Positions 36,974-46,581 of a stretch of 64,000 bases of DNA are shown piece after piece (the first letter of the stretch is position 1; each line of letters begins with the position of its first letter). The stretch covers positions 2,529,666 through 2,593,665 of the forward strand of contig JAIZWK010000001.1 in the NCBI GenBank assembly GCA_021498095.1, in the 5' to 3' direction. This stretch comes from Candidatus Harpocratesius repetitus. Lineage in GTDB: Archaea; Asgardarchaeota; Lokiarchaeia; Sigyniarchaeales; Promethearchaeaceae. The notes under the pieces were generated by a model. That model made no database searches. It saw only the letters and a program-made list of their open reading frames with translations, and was not told the DNA's origin. The translations under genes and the position numbers were made by a program.

Positions 36974-37554
36974 GTAAAGATTCGGTAATGGTGGTTCTTC
37001 ATATTCCATCCTTAGTGAAGGTGAATTTTGAGCTTGATGATTTTCAAACCATAGCCATTTCGCTGCTGGATAAATACGATGGGTTTGTTTTCCTACACCA
37101 AGGGTTCGAAAAATTTCCCATAAACCACCTCCTTCACCGATATATTTTACAAAGTACAGTAGAAGATTATTTTATCTGGATTCCCACCCGCACCGCCTCC
37201 GATACCGCCCTGTGTTTGCGAAGTTTGGCTAAACGTCTTCAAATCGAAGATAAGCCACCCTCCATGGGTCGGGTCAAGCCGAAGTGGAGAAATCTGGCGG
37301 AGGCTCAAATGACGCTGCTGGAAGGATTGTTATTAACTGGGACAAAGAAGGCAAAAGAGTTGGCGGGAAATTATGCTTCTCCCTTTGCGCTTTTTCAAGC
37401 CATTCATCAAGGGGAAAATGTTAATGTGAAGGGATTCGTGAAGGGATTCGGGAAAGTATTCGTGAAAGAATTCGGGAAAGAATTCGGGAAAGAATTCGTG
37501 AAAAAAAATCGGTTATTGTTTACTAAAAAGATTGAAAAAAAATCAAATCGATGA
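36970..37554 (+). pseudogene. XPF/Hef-type nuclease, C-terminal fragment with HhH
   Basis: 194 codons. The part from about residue 45 to 135 follows the second half of the XPF/Hef nuclease and its helix-hairpin-helix: a helix like the FxxxA(K)RLQ stretch, the charged linker, and LAEAQMTLLEGLL...GTKKAKELAGNYASPFALFQAI, matching the first HhH of archaeal XPF. The C-terminal end is replaced by a 12-bp tandem repeat coding (F-G/V-K-E) units and a basic tail. Together with the preceding fragment it is a split or frameshifted XPF relic. Confidence 0.55.
37430..37510. repeat. 12-bp tandem repeat in a gene 3' end
   Basis: Six units of AAAGAATTCGGG/AAAGAATTCGTG type, coding Phe-Gly/Val-Lys-Glu repeats at the end of the XPF-like fragment. 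Confidence 0.75.
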
Positions 37555-37555
37555 G

Positions 37556-37802
37556 TCGATACTGCTTAAATCTTACAATATAATTTCCGACTATAAGTAA
37601 TTTGGTGTTCGGCACATCCTATTTCTGATGCAACCTACAATTCATATAATACCGCTTGGTTTTTGGCATCTATTATTCAATTGAAATAGTAGCGGTTTAT
37701 ACTGAAAAATTTATATTTATCGCTGTCGAACATTATCGTAACGAAATTTAGGCAATTTTTCGAAATCGTGAATTCTCCAACAAAGTAATAGAGAGAACCA
37801 AC
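37556..37802 (+). repeat. Duplicated upstream region of NosD gene 1
   Basis: About 247 bases that recur at 39268-39517 ahead of the second NosD gene, with roughly 10 differences. It includes a TATA-like AAATTTATATTTAT at 37707-37720. The duplication covers both regulatory region and gene start, so both genes likely share control. Confidence 0.85.
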
Positions 37803-39065
37803 ATGAAAAAACACGGCAAAAAAATTATTTTAGTGCTGGTATTGCTGGGTTTATTAGGTGTTTTGGGAATTTCAGGCAATATTCCTAACTCAAATACCAG
37901 CCAACCTAATAGAATGCGAAAAACAAATACAGTTAATATTTTAGAACCTGGTTCCACCGCCGTCCACTCTCCCATATTTATCGATGGGGATGATCCTGCA
38001 AACGATTGGGATGATTGCGATGCGGTGACGGGCAGTGGAACATTTTCAGACCCGTATGTGATAGAGAATTTAGAGATCGATGCGGGAGGGGTCGGTTCTG
38101 GTATATTCATTCGGAATTCGACCGCCTACTTGAAAATTGAGAACTGCACGTTGACGAATGGTGGTTCAAATCCGCCAGATTCAGGGATTAGAATTGAGAA
38201 TTGTGAAAATATCAATATATCAAACTGCATCGTTAGAGATAACGATTATTTTGGAATTTCCCTATATTATTCTTTCAATAACACGCTCATTGGTAATACG
38301 GTAGTAAATAACTCTGGTAGAGGAATTAACCTGTATGGTTCTGATTCAAACACGCTCACGGGTAATACAGTTGCCAATATCTCGTGGGATGGAATTTTCA
38401 TATGCCATTCTAATTCAAACACACTCACGGGCAATACGGTTGCAAATAACTCATTCGTTGGGATTACCCTATGGTTATATTCTTCCAACAACACGCTCAC
38501 GGGCAATACGATTGCAAATAATTTACGTGAAGGAATTTTACAATTATATTCTGATTCAAACACGCTCACGGATAATCGGGTTACAAATAACTCCGGTGAT
38601 GGAATTTTCCTATGGAATTCTGATTCAAACAGGCTAACGGGTAATTGGATTGCAAATAACTCGAATGATGGAATTTATTTAGAAAATTCAGAGAGTAATC
38701 AAATATTAGAAAATCTCATTCAATCCAACTTAATCGGCATAGAAATAAACGCCACTGACACTGACTTAATAATATCCAACCAGATCTTGAATAACTGGAT
38801 TCTGGAAAATATTAATGGTTATATTTTTGTAAATGGTATTGAAGCCAAAGACAATTATCCGGATAATAATTATGCTAACGCACCAGACTATACAGACTTT
38901 ACAGACGATACCATAGATACTGACGATGTTTCTCAAAATCAGCCGAGTAGATCCATAAGGAGCGGAAGCTGGATCTCTTTGGCTTTGATAGGATTTGTCA
39001 CCGTTGGAGTAATAGAAGTCAAATTAATCAAAAAGCGTAAGAAACATGGTAATTTGCCCAATTAA
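37803..39065 (+). CDS. NosD-type beta-helix surface protein 1
   Basis: A 420-residue secreted protein: signal segment (residues 5-23, ILVLVLLGLLGVLG), a right-handed parallel beta-helix made of 23-24-residue NosD/PbH1 repeats (NTLTGNTVANNS-x-DGI) over about residues 85-345, an acidic Thr/Asp linker, and a C-terminal membrane helix followed by KKRKKH. Such architecture fits a cell-surface stalk or carbohydrate-binding protein. The NosD name is structural; nothing suggests copper or nitrous-oxide chemistry. It is paralogous to the next gene, with near-identical ends and upstream DNA. Confidence 0.8.
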   Translation: MKKHGKKIILVLVLLGLLGVLGISGNIPNSNTSQPNRMRKTNTVNILEPGSTAVHSPIFIDGDDPANDWDDCDAVTGSGTFSDPYVIENLEIDAGGVGSGIFIRNSTAYLKIENCTLTNGGSNPPDSGIRIENCENINISNCIVRDNDYFGISLYYSFNNTLIGNTVVNNSGRGINLYGSDSNTLTGNTVANISWDGIFICHSNSNTLTGNTVANNSFVGITLWLYSSNNTLTGNTIANNLREGILQLYSDSNTLTDNRVTNNSGDGIFLWNSDSNRLTGNWIANNSNDGIYLENSESNQILENLIQSNLIGIEINATDTDLIISNQILNNWILENINGYIFVNGIEAKDNYPDNNYANAPDYTDFTDDTIDTDDVSQNQPSRSIRSGSWISLALIGFVTVGVIEVKLIKKRKKHGNLPN

Positions 39066-39114
39066 CTCTCAGTTTTTAATATTTTTATTATTTGTAAATA
39101 CAGTTTTTTTATCC

Positions 39115-39252
39115 AATCTTTAAGGTTATATTTTTAATTCATAAAAAATAACCCCTTTTTTCTTTTTGTAAAAACCTTAAATTATCCATGATATTATTTC
39201 TTATAATTTTTAAGATCATGTTTGATATGTGTAATACTCTTGAATGAAAATA
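39115..39252 (-). mobile_element. Insertion-sequence 3' end relic A
   Basis: Starts with ATCTTTAAGGTTATA, like the end of the intact insertion sequence at 48.3 kb, and on the minus strand codes LRFLQKEKRGYFL, the last residues of its transposase (VWFLQKEKRRLFFEV). A near-identical copy lies at 42487-42620. Confidence 0.65.
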
Positions 39253-39267
39253 TAAAATCGAAACGAT

Positions 39268-39517
39268 GAGTCGATACTGCTTAAATTTTACAATATAATT
39301 TCCGACTAAAAGTAATTTGGTGTTCGGCATATCCTATTTCTGATGCAACCTACAATTCATATAATACCGCTTGGTTTTTGGCATCTATTATTCAATTGAA
39401 ATAGTAGCAGTTTATACTGAAAACTTTATATTTATCGCTGTCGAACATTATCGTAACAAAATTCAGGCAATTTTTCGAAATTGTGAATTCTTCTACAAAG
39501 TAATAGATGGAACCAAC
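39268..39517 (+). repeat. Duplicated upstream region of NosD gene 2
   Basis: Second copy of 37556-37802, same orientation, joining directly to the signal-peptide codons of the second NosD gene. Confidence 0.85.
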
Positions 39518-42121
39518 ATGAAAAATCAAGGCAAAAAAATTATTTTGGCGCTGGTATTACTGGGTTTATTATGTGCTTTGGGAATTTCAGACAATATTCC
39601 TAACGCAAATATCAGCCAACCTAATGGAATGCGAAAAACAAATAAAGTTAATATTTTGGAACCTGGTTCCGCCGCCGTCCACTCCCCCATATTTATTGAT
39701 GGGGATGATCTTGCAAACGATTGGGATGACTGTGATGCGGTGACGGGCAGTGGAACATTTGCAGACCCGTACGTGATAGAGGATCTAGAGATCGATGCGG
39801 GAGGGGTCGGTTCTGGTATATTCATTCGGAATTCGACCGCCTACTTGAAAATTGAGAACTGCACATTGACGAATTGTGGTTCAAATCCGCTAGATTCAGG
39901 GATTAGAATTAAGTACTGTGAAAATATCAATATATCAAACTGCATCGTTAGAGATAATGATAATATTGGAATTTTCCTATCTGATTCTGATTCAAACACG
40001 CTCACGGGCAATTTGATTGCCAATAACTCGTGGGATGGAATTGTCCTATGGTATTCTGATTCAAACACGTTCGCAAGGAATGAATTTGAAAATAATGGAT
40101 TATTTATCCGTGGATCGTATAATAATTCCATCGATCAATCCAACACCGTGAATGGAAAAATCCTGGCTTATTTCGAAAATAAAGTCGGTTTGGAAATTGA
40201 TGGCGATTTCTTGAATGTTGGGCAGTTAATTTTGATTAATTGCTCCCACTCGTTGGTTAAAAACCTTCACATAGAAAATATGTACACAGGCATCTACTTG
40301 TATTCTTCTTCCAACAACACGCTCACGAACAATACGGTTGCAAATAACTCCGGTGAAGGAATTTATTTAGAGGAATCTGATTCAAACACGCTCACGGGGA
40401 ATATAGTTGCAAATAACTCGAATGATGGGATTTACCTATGGTTTTCTGATTCAATCACGCTCACGGGGAATATAGTTGCAAATAACTCAGATGATGGAAT
40501 TTACATATGGCAGTCTGATTCAAACACGCTCACGGGTAATACGGTCGCAAATAGCTCTGGTGAAGGAATTCACCTATATGGTTCTGATTTAAACACGCTC
40601 ACGAGTAATACGGTTGCAAATAACTTGCATGATGGAATTTCCCTATTTTTTTCTTCTAACAACACGCTCACGGGGAATGAATTTGAAAATAATGGATTGC
40701 ATATCTATGACTCGTATAATAATTCCATCGATCAATCCAACACCGTGAATGGAAAAATCCTGGCTTATTACGAAAATGAAGTCGGTTTGGAAATTGACGG
40801 TGATTTCTTGAATGTCGGGCAGTTATTTTTGATTAATTGCTCCCACTCGTTGGTTAAAAACCTTCACATAGAAAATGTGTACACGGGCATCTACCTGTAT
40901 TCTTCTTCCAAAAACACGCTCACGAACAATACGGTTGCAAATAACTTGCATGAAGGAATTTACCTAAGTGGATCTGATTCAAACACGCTCACGGGGAATA
41001 TAGTTACAAATAACTCGGATGATGGAATTTACCTAAGTGGATCTGATTCAAACACGCTCACGGGGAATATAGTTACAAATAACTCGGATGATGGAATTTA
41101 CCTAAGTGGATCTGATTCAAACACGCTCACGAACAATACGGTTGCAAATAACTCGGATGATGGAATTTCCCTAATTGGATCTGATTCAAACACGCTTACG
41201 GGGAATATAGTTGCAAATAACTCGAATGATGGGATTTACCTATGGTTTTCTGATTCAATCACGCTCACGGGGAATATAGTTGCAAATAACTCAGATGATG
41301 GAATTTACATATGGCAGTCTGATTCAAACACGCTCACGGGTAATACGGTCGCAAATAGCTCTGGTGAAGGAATTCACCTATATGGTTCTGATTTAAACAC
41401 GCTCACGGGCAATACGGTTGCCAATATCTCGTGGGATGGAATTTTCCTATGGTATTCTGATTCAAACACGTTCACGGGCAATACGGTTGCCAATATCTCG
41501 TGGAATGGAATTACCCTATGGGGTTATTCTTCCAACAACACGTTCACGGGCAATACGATTGCAAATAATTTACGTGAAGGAATTTTACAATTATATTCTG
41601 ATTCAAACACGTTCACGGGGAATATAGTTGCAAATAACTCGGATAATGGAATTTACCTATATGATTCTGATTCAAACACGTTCACGAGGAATATAGTTGC
41701 AAATAACTCGGATGATGGAATTTATTTAGAAAATTCAGAGAGTAATCAAATATTAGAAAATCTCATTCAATCCAACTTAATCGGCATAGAAATAAACGCC
41801 ACTGACACTGACTTAATAATATCTAACCAGATCTTGAATAACTGGATTCTGGAAAATATTAATGGTTATATTTTTGTAAATGGTATTGAAGCCAAAGACA
41901 ATTATCCGGATAATAATTATGCTAACGCACCAGATGATACAGATGATACAGATGATATAGACGATATAGACGATATAGACGATACCATAGATACTGACGA
42001 TGCTTCTCAAAATCAGCCGAGTAGATCTATAAGCGGCGGAAGCTGGAACTCTTTGGCTTTGATAGGAATTGTCACCGTTGGAGTTATAGAGGTCAAAATA
42101 ATCAAAAAGCGTAAGAAATAG
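39518..42121 (+). CDS. NosD-type beta-helix surface protein 2, expanded paralog
   Basis: An 867-residue secreted beta-helix protein with the same signal segment, C-terminal helix and KKRKK end as its neighbour. I start it at the ATG matching the paralog; the frame is open 49 codons further up, inside the duplicated upstream DNA. It has about 26 NTLTGN-type repeats and two copies of a longer block (SIDQSNTVNGKILAY to VKNLHIEN). DNA duplications inside it are almost exact: about 195 bases at 40410-40605 equal 41210-41405, and 69-base units repeat at 40967-41105. A 9-base repeat codes DDI/DDT units near residue 815. Repeat number is likely to vary between strains, as for surface antigens. Confidence 0.8.
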   Translation: MKNQGKKIILALVLLGLLCALGISDNIPNANISQPNGMRKTNKVNILEPGSAAVHSPIFIDGDDLANDWDDCDAVTGSGTFADPYVIEDLEIDAGGVGSGIFIRNSTAYLKIENCTLTNCGSNPLDSGIRIKYCENINISNCIVRDNDNIGIFLSDSDSNTLTGNLIANNSWDGIVLWYSDSNTFARNEFENNGLFIRGSYNNSIDQSNTVNGKILAYFENKVGLEIDGDFLNVGQLILINCSHSLVKNLHIENMYTGIYLYSSSNNTLTNNTVANNSGEGIYLEESDSNTLTGNIVANNSNDGIYLWFSDSITLTGNIVANNSDDGIYIWQSDSNTLTGNTVANSSGEGIHLYGSDLNTLTSNTVANNLHDGISLFFSSNNTLTGNEFENNGLHIYDSYNNSIDQSNTVNGKILAYYENEVGLEIDGDFLNVGQLFLINCSHSLVKNLHIENVYTGIYLYSSSKNTLTNNTVANNLHEGIYLSGSDSNTLTGNIVTNNSDDGIYLSGSDSNTLTGNIVTNNSDDGIYLSGSDSNTLTNNTVANNSDDGISLIGSDSNTLTGNIVANNSNDGIYLWFSDSITLTGNIVANNSDDGIYIWQSDSNTLTGNTVANSSGEGIHLYGSDLNTLTGNTVANISWDGIFLWYSDSNTFTGNTVANISWNGITLWGYSSNNTFTGNTIANNLREGILQLYSDSNTFTGNIVANNSDNGIYLYDSDSNTFTRNIVANNSDDGIYLENSESNQILENLIQSNLIGIEINATDTDLIISNQILNNWILENINGYIFVNGIEAKDNYPDNNYANAPDDTDDTDDIDDIDDIDDTIDTDDASQNQPSRSISGGSWNSLALIGIVTVGVIEVKIIKKRKK
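40967..41170 (+). repeat. 69-bp tandem repeats inside NosD gene 2
   Basis: Two exact and one near-exact 69-base units (starting AAGTGGATCTGATTCAAACA), each coding one beta-helix turn. Confidence 0.85.
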
Positions 42122-42228
42122 GGTAATTTGCCCAATTAACTCTCAGTTTTTAATATTTGTATTACTTGAAAATACCTTTTTTTTATCCAGTCTTTAAGAG
42201 GTTATAGCAGAATTCGAAAAATTGAAGA

Positions 42229-42455
42229 AAATTCGGAAATCTTGCATCATTTATCCATAAACTCCAAATCTATCCCAATTTTAAAATTGTCGAAAAATCG
42301 TTTAAGAAAAATATATATAATTAAGTCAATAATTCAAGGAAAAATGATGGAAATGTGAAATTCTTGACCGCATTTAAGGGTTTAAAAATACCGACTAAAA
42401 TTGTAATTGGATGCGCAGGAGTATTGTCGAAAATATTGGCCCAAAAGATAGAATT
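42229..42455 (+). repeat. Dispersed 230-bp repeat, copy 1
   Basis: About 65-70% alike to 51694-51922, same orientation, over its length. The most conserved part codes a short peptide frame. Confidence 0.6.
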
Positions 42456-42462
42456 TGATTAA
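42355..42462 (+). CDS. Possible 35-residue peptide, conserved in two copies
   Basis: GTG start after a GATGGAAA stretch. The frame codes a short basic-hydrophobic peptide (KFLTAFKGLK, then IVIGCAGVLSKIL). The copy at 51831 codes KFLTRFKSLK...IMIG and then a TGA. Conservation of the peptide frame above the DNA around it hints at a real product, perhaps a small membrane-active peptide, but two copies are few. Confidence 0.3.
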   Translation: MKFLTAFKGLKIPTKIVIGCAGVLSKILAQKIEFD

Positions 42463-42486
42463 GATAAAAAAAATTGCTAGAGCCTC

Positions 42487-42620
42487 TTAAGGTTATATTT
42501 TTAATTCATAAAAAATAACCCCCTTTTTTCTTTTTGTAAAAACCATAAATTATCCATGATGATATTTCTTATAATTTTTAAGATCATATTAGATATGTGT
42601 AATACTCCTGGATGAAAATA
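42487..42620 (-). mobile_element. Insertion-sequence 3' end relic B
   Basis: Near-identical to 39115-39252 (TTAAGGTTATATTTTTAATTC start, same transposase-tail codons). With copy A it brackets the second NosD gene, so it marks one duplication unit or the scar of a composite element. Confidence 0.65.
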
Positions 42621-42729
42621 TAAAGGAGATATTCTAAGAAAAAGGATTGTTTATAAAAGTCAGATAAAAAAGGATGAATCAAAAAACCATTCTTCTATAA
42701 AAAAATATCTTAAGTTAAGCTATTAGGAA

Positions 42730-45306
42730 TTACGGAAGAAAATTCGCTTTTTTAATAGACCAATATAAATTCCATCCTTTTTCAGTAAATAAGAAGGAGG
42801 TTTTTTCTTTAATCAAAAATCCTTTATTTAATAATTGCTTTACCATTTCTCTATATGTAGATTTGCTTAATGAAGGATTTCCTACAATAACATTCTTAAT
42901 TATCACATTATCAGTAAATTTACCTTTGTATCGCCCAGATTCACGTTTCTGCATAAATTGGCAAAGACCACAGATTTCTTCTTGGAAGGGCTTAAGAAAT
43001 GGATAATTATTTAACCAAGATTCAAGAGGTGTATGTTCTGCTTTTTCTCCTTGTTCTGCTTTTTCTACTTTTTCTGACTGTTTAAGCGCGTTTTCTGATG
43101 AAGATATCGGTTGCTTTTGTATTTGATTTTGCAAATTTAATAATCGTTGTGGAGTTGATTCGGTTATGTCATCTACTATTGGAGCATTAGCTTGTTGGTG
43201 TTCAATATAATTTGGAATAAATGATGACAAAACAGCTTTTTGATTTGTTAAGATCTGATTTTGGAGTGGCTCTGAATCATAAAAATGTTTTATTTCAATG
43301 TCTTCTCTTACTGGAAAATTCACAACTTCTCGAATAAGACTTTCAGGTTTTTGATTGAGGATTATTTCTAAAGCATTATATACTAGATTTTCATGTTCTA
43401 AACTCAAAGGAGTCCCTGTAATTTCATTAAACAATACCAGAAAATAGAGATACTTTATCTGATTTGCATTCAAAGTTGGAGTACGTATCCTATTAGGGTA
43501 TTTTTTTCTTAGTAATTCAACTCTTTGCATCGCAGTAGGACTTAATCCTTTTCCTGTAATAATAAAATATAAAAAGTCAGTGTGACCTTTTTCAAAAAGA
43601 GTAAGTGAAGATTCAATGTGCTTAAGTATAACGTAACTGTTTTTTTCATAAACTTTAACTTGAAATTCGATTACACGTTGATAGTTTTGTCCCATGGATT
43701 CATTAAGTTTGATTACTACATCTGGTCGATGACTATGATTATCAATTTTTATCACTGGATTATTTTCGACCTTAGAAATCTGCGTTATTCGTGAATTCAT
43801 TAATATTCTCCATGAATTTTCTAAAGCAGATTCCACTGAAGCAGAACGTAAAGAATTAGTTTTGAATCGTCCTGGTTTTTCAAATTCTTGAGTGATTAAA
43901 TTCCACTCGAATTTCCTAATTGAATCCAATTTCCAATCAGTATTCATAAATTGTCGAATATTTCGCATAGAATCGAATTTGCTGCGATAACATGGAATTA
44001 TTTTTGTTACTTTAAATGTCCTCCATATATCTCGTAAAAGATGAATCGCTAAGCGTAAATCATTATTTTTAAAACGATAGGCATATTCAAATGTATTTTT
44101 TGAGAATGGATAAAAAGGAGCAGAAGCAAGGCGAATATGTTGAAACCGATTCCAAAATTGATTCATTCGATTTTGAAAAATTAAACTAACATCATCGATG
44201 GTAAGAGGTGTTAAGACCATTTTTTCCATAAAATCAGAAATTTGGTTATTTAGATCAGTATATTTCAATAAAACTCGATCATATTGTGCCCAATCTTCAG
44301 TGGTTGAAATAAAAACAAATAGCGTAAAATCTAATTTATTTCGTAATGCCACAAAAAGATTTCCAAGTTGATGATAGAAGGCATCTTGACCTATGTGATC
44401 GGATTTTGCAATTTCGTCAATCCCAACTAGTAAAATTGGTTGCTTTTTTGTAACACAAATACAAAATCTTAATAAAGAATTAAAGAAAGCAATTAGTTCA
44501 TCATCAGTAGGAAATAAAGTGCTATCTGCACTATTTACTTTCTCGAGATAATCATCAAGTTCATCAAGAGATCGAAAAAGTTCGACTATTGTGGAAGTAT
44601 CTCTGCGAGAAATATTATAAGGATGATTGTTAATTTTTGTATTAAATTTTGGTCGAATTCGACGAGCATTTTGCTTAAAATATTCTTGAAGTTGAGGTAT
44701 TACCTTTTTGGGATTGTTCATTATTGGATCGATAATATCTTTTAAGCCAACATAATTCAAGTTAATGATTGGAATATTTCCATCCCAAATTATTTGACCT
44801 ACTTCAGATGGGTTTTCTTTTAATAAGAATAAAATAATATTCAAAGCGACATATTCAGGGAATCCTATATCTTCAGAAAGTTCAGTAGCAATAGTTCCAA
44901 CTAATGTCTCAAATAAGGGTCTAAAGATATTTCTATATTCCAAAATTTGATCTTGAATTTCAAAATAAGCTGTGATAATATCTGTATCCATAGTAATAAA
45001 TTCTGAATATCCCCCTTTTTTAGTGCGTTCTTGCTCGATCGATTGTTTCAAATAGTTAAAAAGGGTAGATTTTCCAACTCCTGCAGGACCTTCCAATCTT
45101 ACTGCTTTACTTTTTCCAAATTGAACAACAGAGTTGATATATGATTTAAAATATGTTAGTTCGTTTTTTCGCCCAACAAAATCTGTAATTTCTTGTCCAC
45201 GTTTATAACTAGCTAATGCAAATGGCTCATATGAAGAAGAAAATATTAACTCGTTAAGACTTTTTTGTTTATTTTTGTCAGGCCAATCGATCTTTTTTTG
45301 CCACAT
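42730..45306 (-). CDS. AAA ATPase with nuclease-like middle and winged-helix end
   Basis: An 858-residue protein. Residues 40-340 form an AAA/STAND-type ATPase: Walker A GPAGVGKS at 73-80 and Walker B in ILLVGIDEIAKS near 290. At about 530-620 a region with HRPDVVIKL and IEFQVKVYEKN recalls a PD-(D/E)XK core in which the usual E-x-K reads E-x-Q. Residues 755-858 form a winged helix with a CGLCQF pair, duplicated alone at 36094. I considered Orc1/Cdc6, but the size and middle domain do not fit. Six 10-bp iterons lie 25-85 bases upstream, between it and the SAP gene. Role is unknown; DNA-binding ATPase of a mobile or defence unit is likely. Confidence 0.65.
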   Translation of the reverse strand: MWQKKIDWPDKNKQKSLNELIFSSSYEPFALASYKRGQEITDFVGRKNELTYFKSYINSVVQFGKSKAVRLEGPAGVGKSTLFNYLKQSIEQERTKKGGYSEFITMDTDIITAYFEIQDQILEYRNIFRPLFETLVGTIATELSEDIGFPEYVALNIILFLLKENPSEVGQIIWDGNIPIINLNYVGLKDIIDPIMNNPKKVIPQLQEYFKQNARRIRPKFNTKINNHPYNISRRDTSTIVELFRSLDELDDYLEKVNSADSTLFPTDDELIAFFNSLLRFCICVTKKQPILLVGIDEIAKSDHIGQDAFYHQLGNLFVALRNKLDFTLFVFISTTEDWAQYDRVLLKYTDLNNQISDFMEKMVLTPLTIDDVSLIFQNRMNQFWNRFQHIRLASAPFYPFSKNTFEYAYRFKNNDLRLAIHLLRDIWRTFKVTKIIPCYRSKFDSMRNIRQFMNTDWKLDSIRKFEWNLITQEFEKPGRFKTNSLRSASVESALENSWRILMNSRITQISKVENNPVIKIDNHSHRPDVVIKLNESMGQNYQRVIEFQVKVYEKNSYVILKHIESSLTLFEKGHTDFLYFIITGKGLSPTAMQRVELLRKKYPNRIRTPTLNANQIKYLYFLVLFNEITGTPLSLEHENLVYNALEIILNQKPESLIREVVNFPVREDIEIKHFYDSEPLQNQILTNQKAVLSSFIPNYIEHQQANAPIVDDITESTPQRLLNLQNQIQKQPISSSENALKQSEKVEKAEQGEKAEHTPLESWLNNYPFLKPFQEEICGLCQFMQKRESGRYKGKFTDNVIIKNVIVGNPSLSKSTYREMVKQLLNKGFLIKEKTSFLFTEKGWNLYWSIKKANFLP

Positions 45307-45330
45307 TTTTTATTCCCATTTTAGCAATTT

Positions 45331-45390
45331 TGAAACATTTTGAAACATTTTGCAACGTTTTGCAACATTATGCAACATTATGCAATTTGA
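45331..45390. repeat. 10-bp iterons between SAP gene and ATPase gene
   Basis: Six units with exact 10-base spacing, from TGAAACATTT (twice) through TGCAACGTTT to TGCAACATTA (twice) and TGCAATTTGA. They lie 11 bases after the SAP gene stop and just before the ATPase gene. They could be a binding site for the winged helix or SAP domain, or regulatory DNA. Confidence 0.8.
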
Positions 45391-45400
45391 TTCCTTAAAT

Positions 45401-45991
45401 TTAGCGAACTCTACTTACTCTCCCAATATATCCTCCAATTTTTTGTTTAGATCGACCTTCTGATACCATTATTTTTTCATCATCAACTAAATCCAATATT
45501 GCCTGTTCAATAAGAGATTTTGAAATATTTTTCAATTCTGGTTGATCTAAAAGGTTATCAATGGTAATTCCACTTTCTCTTGGAATTAAAGTCAATAATA
45601 ATGGTTCTAGTGCCATATTACGGTTTAAGTTTGCAGTAGATTCTGAAAAAACTGAGTTGAGTTTATCTTCAATTTTATTAATTCGGGTAAACAATGTACG
45701 AATTTGATTTTCTATAATATTGATTTTATTAATTATTTGGCGATTACTTGTCAAAGATTGATTGTAAGAAGTTCTTTTCTTCTTAACAAAAGACTTTTTT
45801 GTAGAACTAGTCTTTTTTTGCATATAAGCAGAAACTAGTTTTTCACATTGCTTCGTTGATAGCAGTGTTTGTAATTTTTTGATTATTTCTTGTTTACTTC
45901 GTCCTGTTGCATGAAGATTATTACTTTTGACAAAATCACGCAATTCAGAAATTTTCCATTGATTCAATTGAGTAAATGAAAATTGTGTCAT
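45401..45991 (-). CDS. SAP-domain protein with C-terminal winged helix
   Basis: A 196-residue protein with a SAP DNA-binding motif at residues 11-45 (WKISELRDFVKSNNLHATGR with the following KQEIIKKL helix), a Lys-rich linker, a coiled-coil stretch at about 85-115 and a winged-helix-like end (TIDNLLDQPELKNISKSLIE). It is likely an architectural DNA-binding partner of the ATPase downstream on the same strand, separated from it by the iterons. No family name is certain. Confidence 0.7.
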   Translation of the reverse strand: MTQFSFTQLNQWKISELRDFVKSNNLHATGRSKQEIIKKLQTLLSTKQCEKLVSAYMQKKTSSTKKSFVKKKRTSYNQSLTSNRQIINKINIIENQIRTLFTRINKIEDKLNSVFSESTANLNRNMALEPLLLTLIPRESGITIDNLLDQPELKNISKSLIEQAILDLVDDEKIMVSEGRSKQKIGGYIGRVSRVR

Positions 45992-46581
45992 TTCTTTTCT
46001 TCTTTGAACATTTATTATTAAATTGATGATTGAATTATATAAAGTTTAATATATTTTACCTTTTTGAAAAGATGATTTTACAAAACCTGATAGATTTTCA
46101 TCAAAAAATTTGTTGATTTTTACAATTAAAATTAAGTTGATATAGACGAATGGAATTGAGGGTATTTTAAATTTCAAAGAATCGAAGTTTTTCATTCCTT
46201 CATCTTAATTCTCCCGGCTCAAATCTAATATATCCTTCCTTATTTTTTGTCGATTTTACCAAGGTGCCAAATTTAAGATATGTAATTCAAAAATTATAAT
46301 AGAATCGACTTCAGATTGAAGAATTTATAAACAGGATGGTAAATATTTAACAAATTCTTTGAAAAAATCGAGTTCGACAAAAAAAGAATTGCGATATTTC
46401 AGATTTAAGTTGGATATATATAAATGATATTCAAAAAAGCGTTTAAATTAAAAAAGATAAAATATCCTCAATTAACTGTTTATCATGGATCTTGATTTAG
46501 TTATGATAAATTATAAAGAAATATTTCTAAAGACAGAATTGTATAATTACTTATTTAACCTCATAATTAGCATTGTTATGT
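45992..46581. other. Divergent promoter gap
   Basis: 590 bases, AT-rich, between the SAP gene and the TrmB gene. A TATA-like GTATAATTAC near 46540 lies about 38 bases before the TrmB-family ATG. Nothing else is seen. Confidence 0.4.

Noticed and set aside
37803..42121. CRISPR-like regular repeats
   Set aside because: The 69-72-base repeats are coding beta-helix turns in frame, without unique spacers or cas genes.
42730..45390. Orc1/Cdc6 gene with replication origin
   Set aside because: The ATPase is twice the usual size, has an extra nuclease-like middle part, and I cannot see origin recognition boxes; I keep only iterons plus ATPase.
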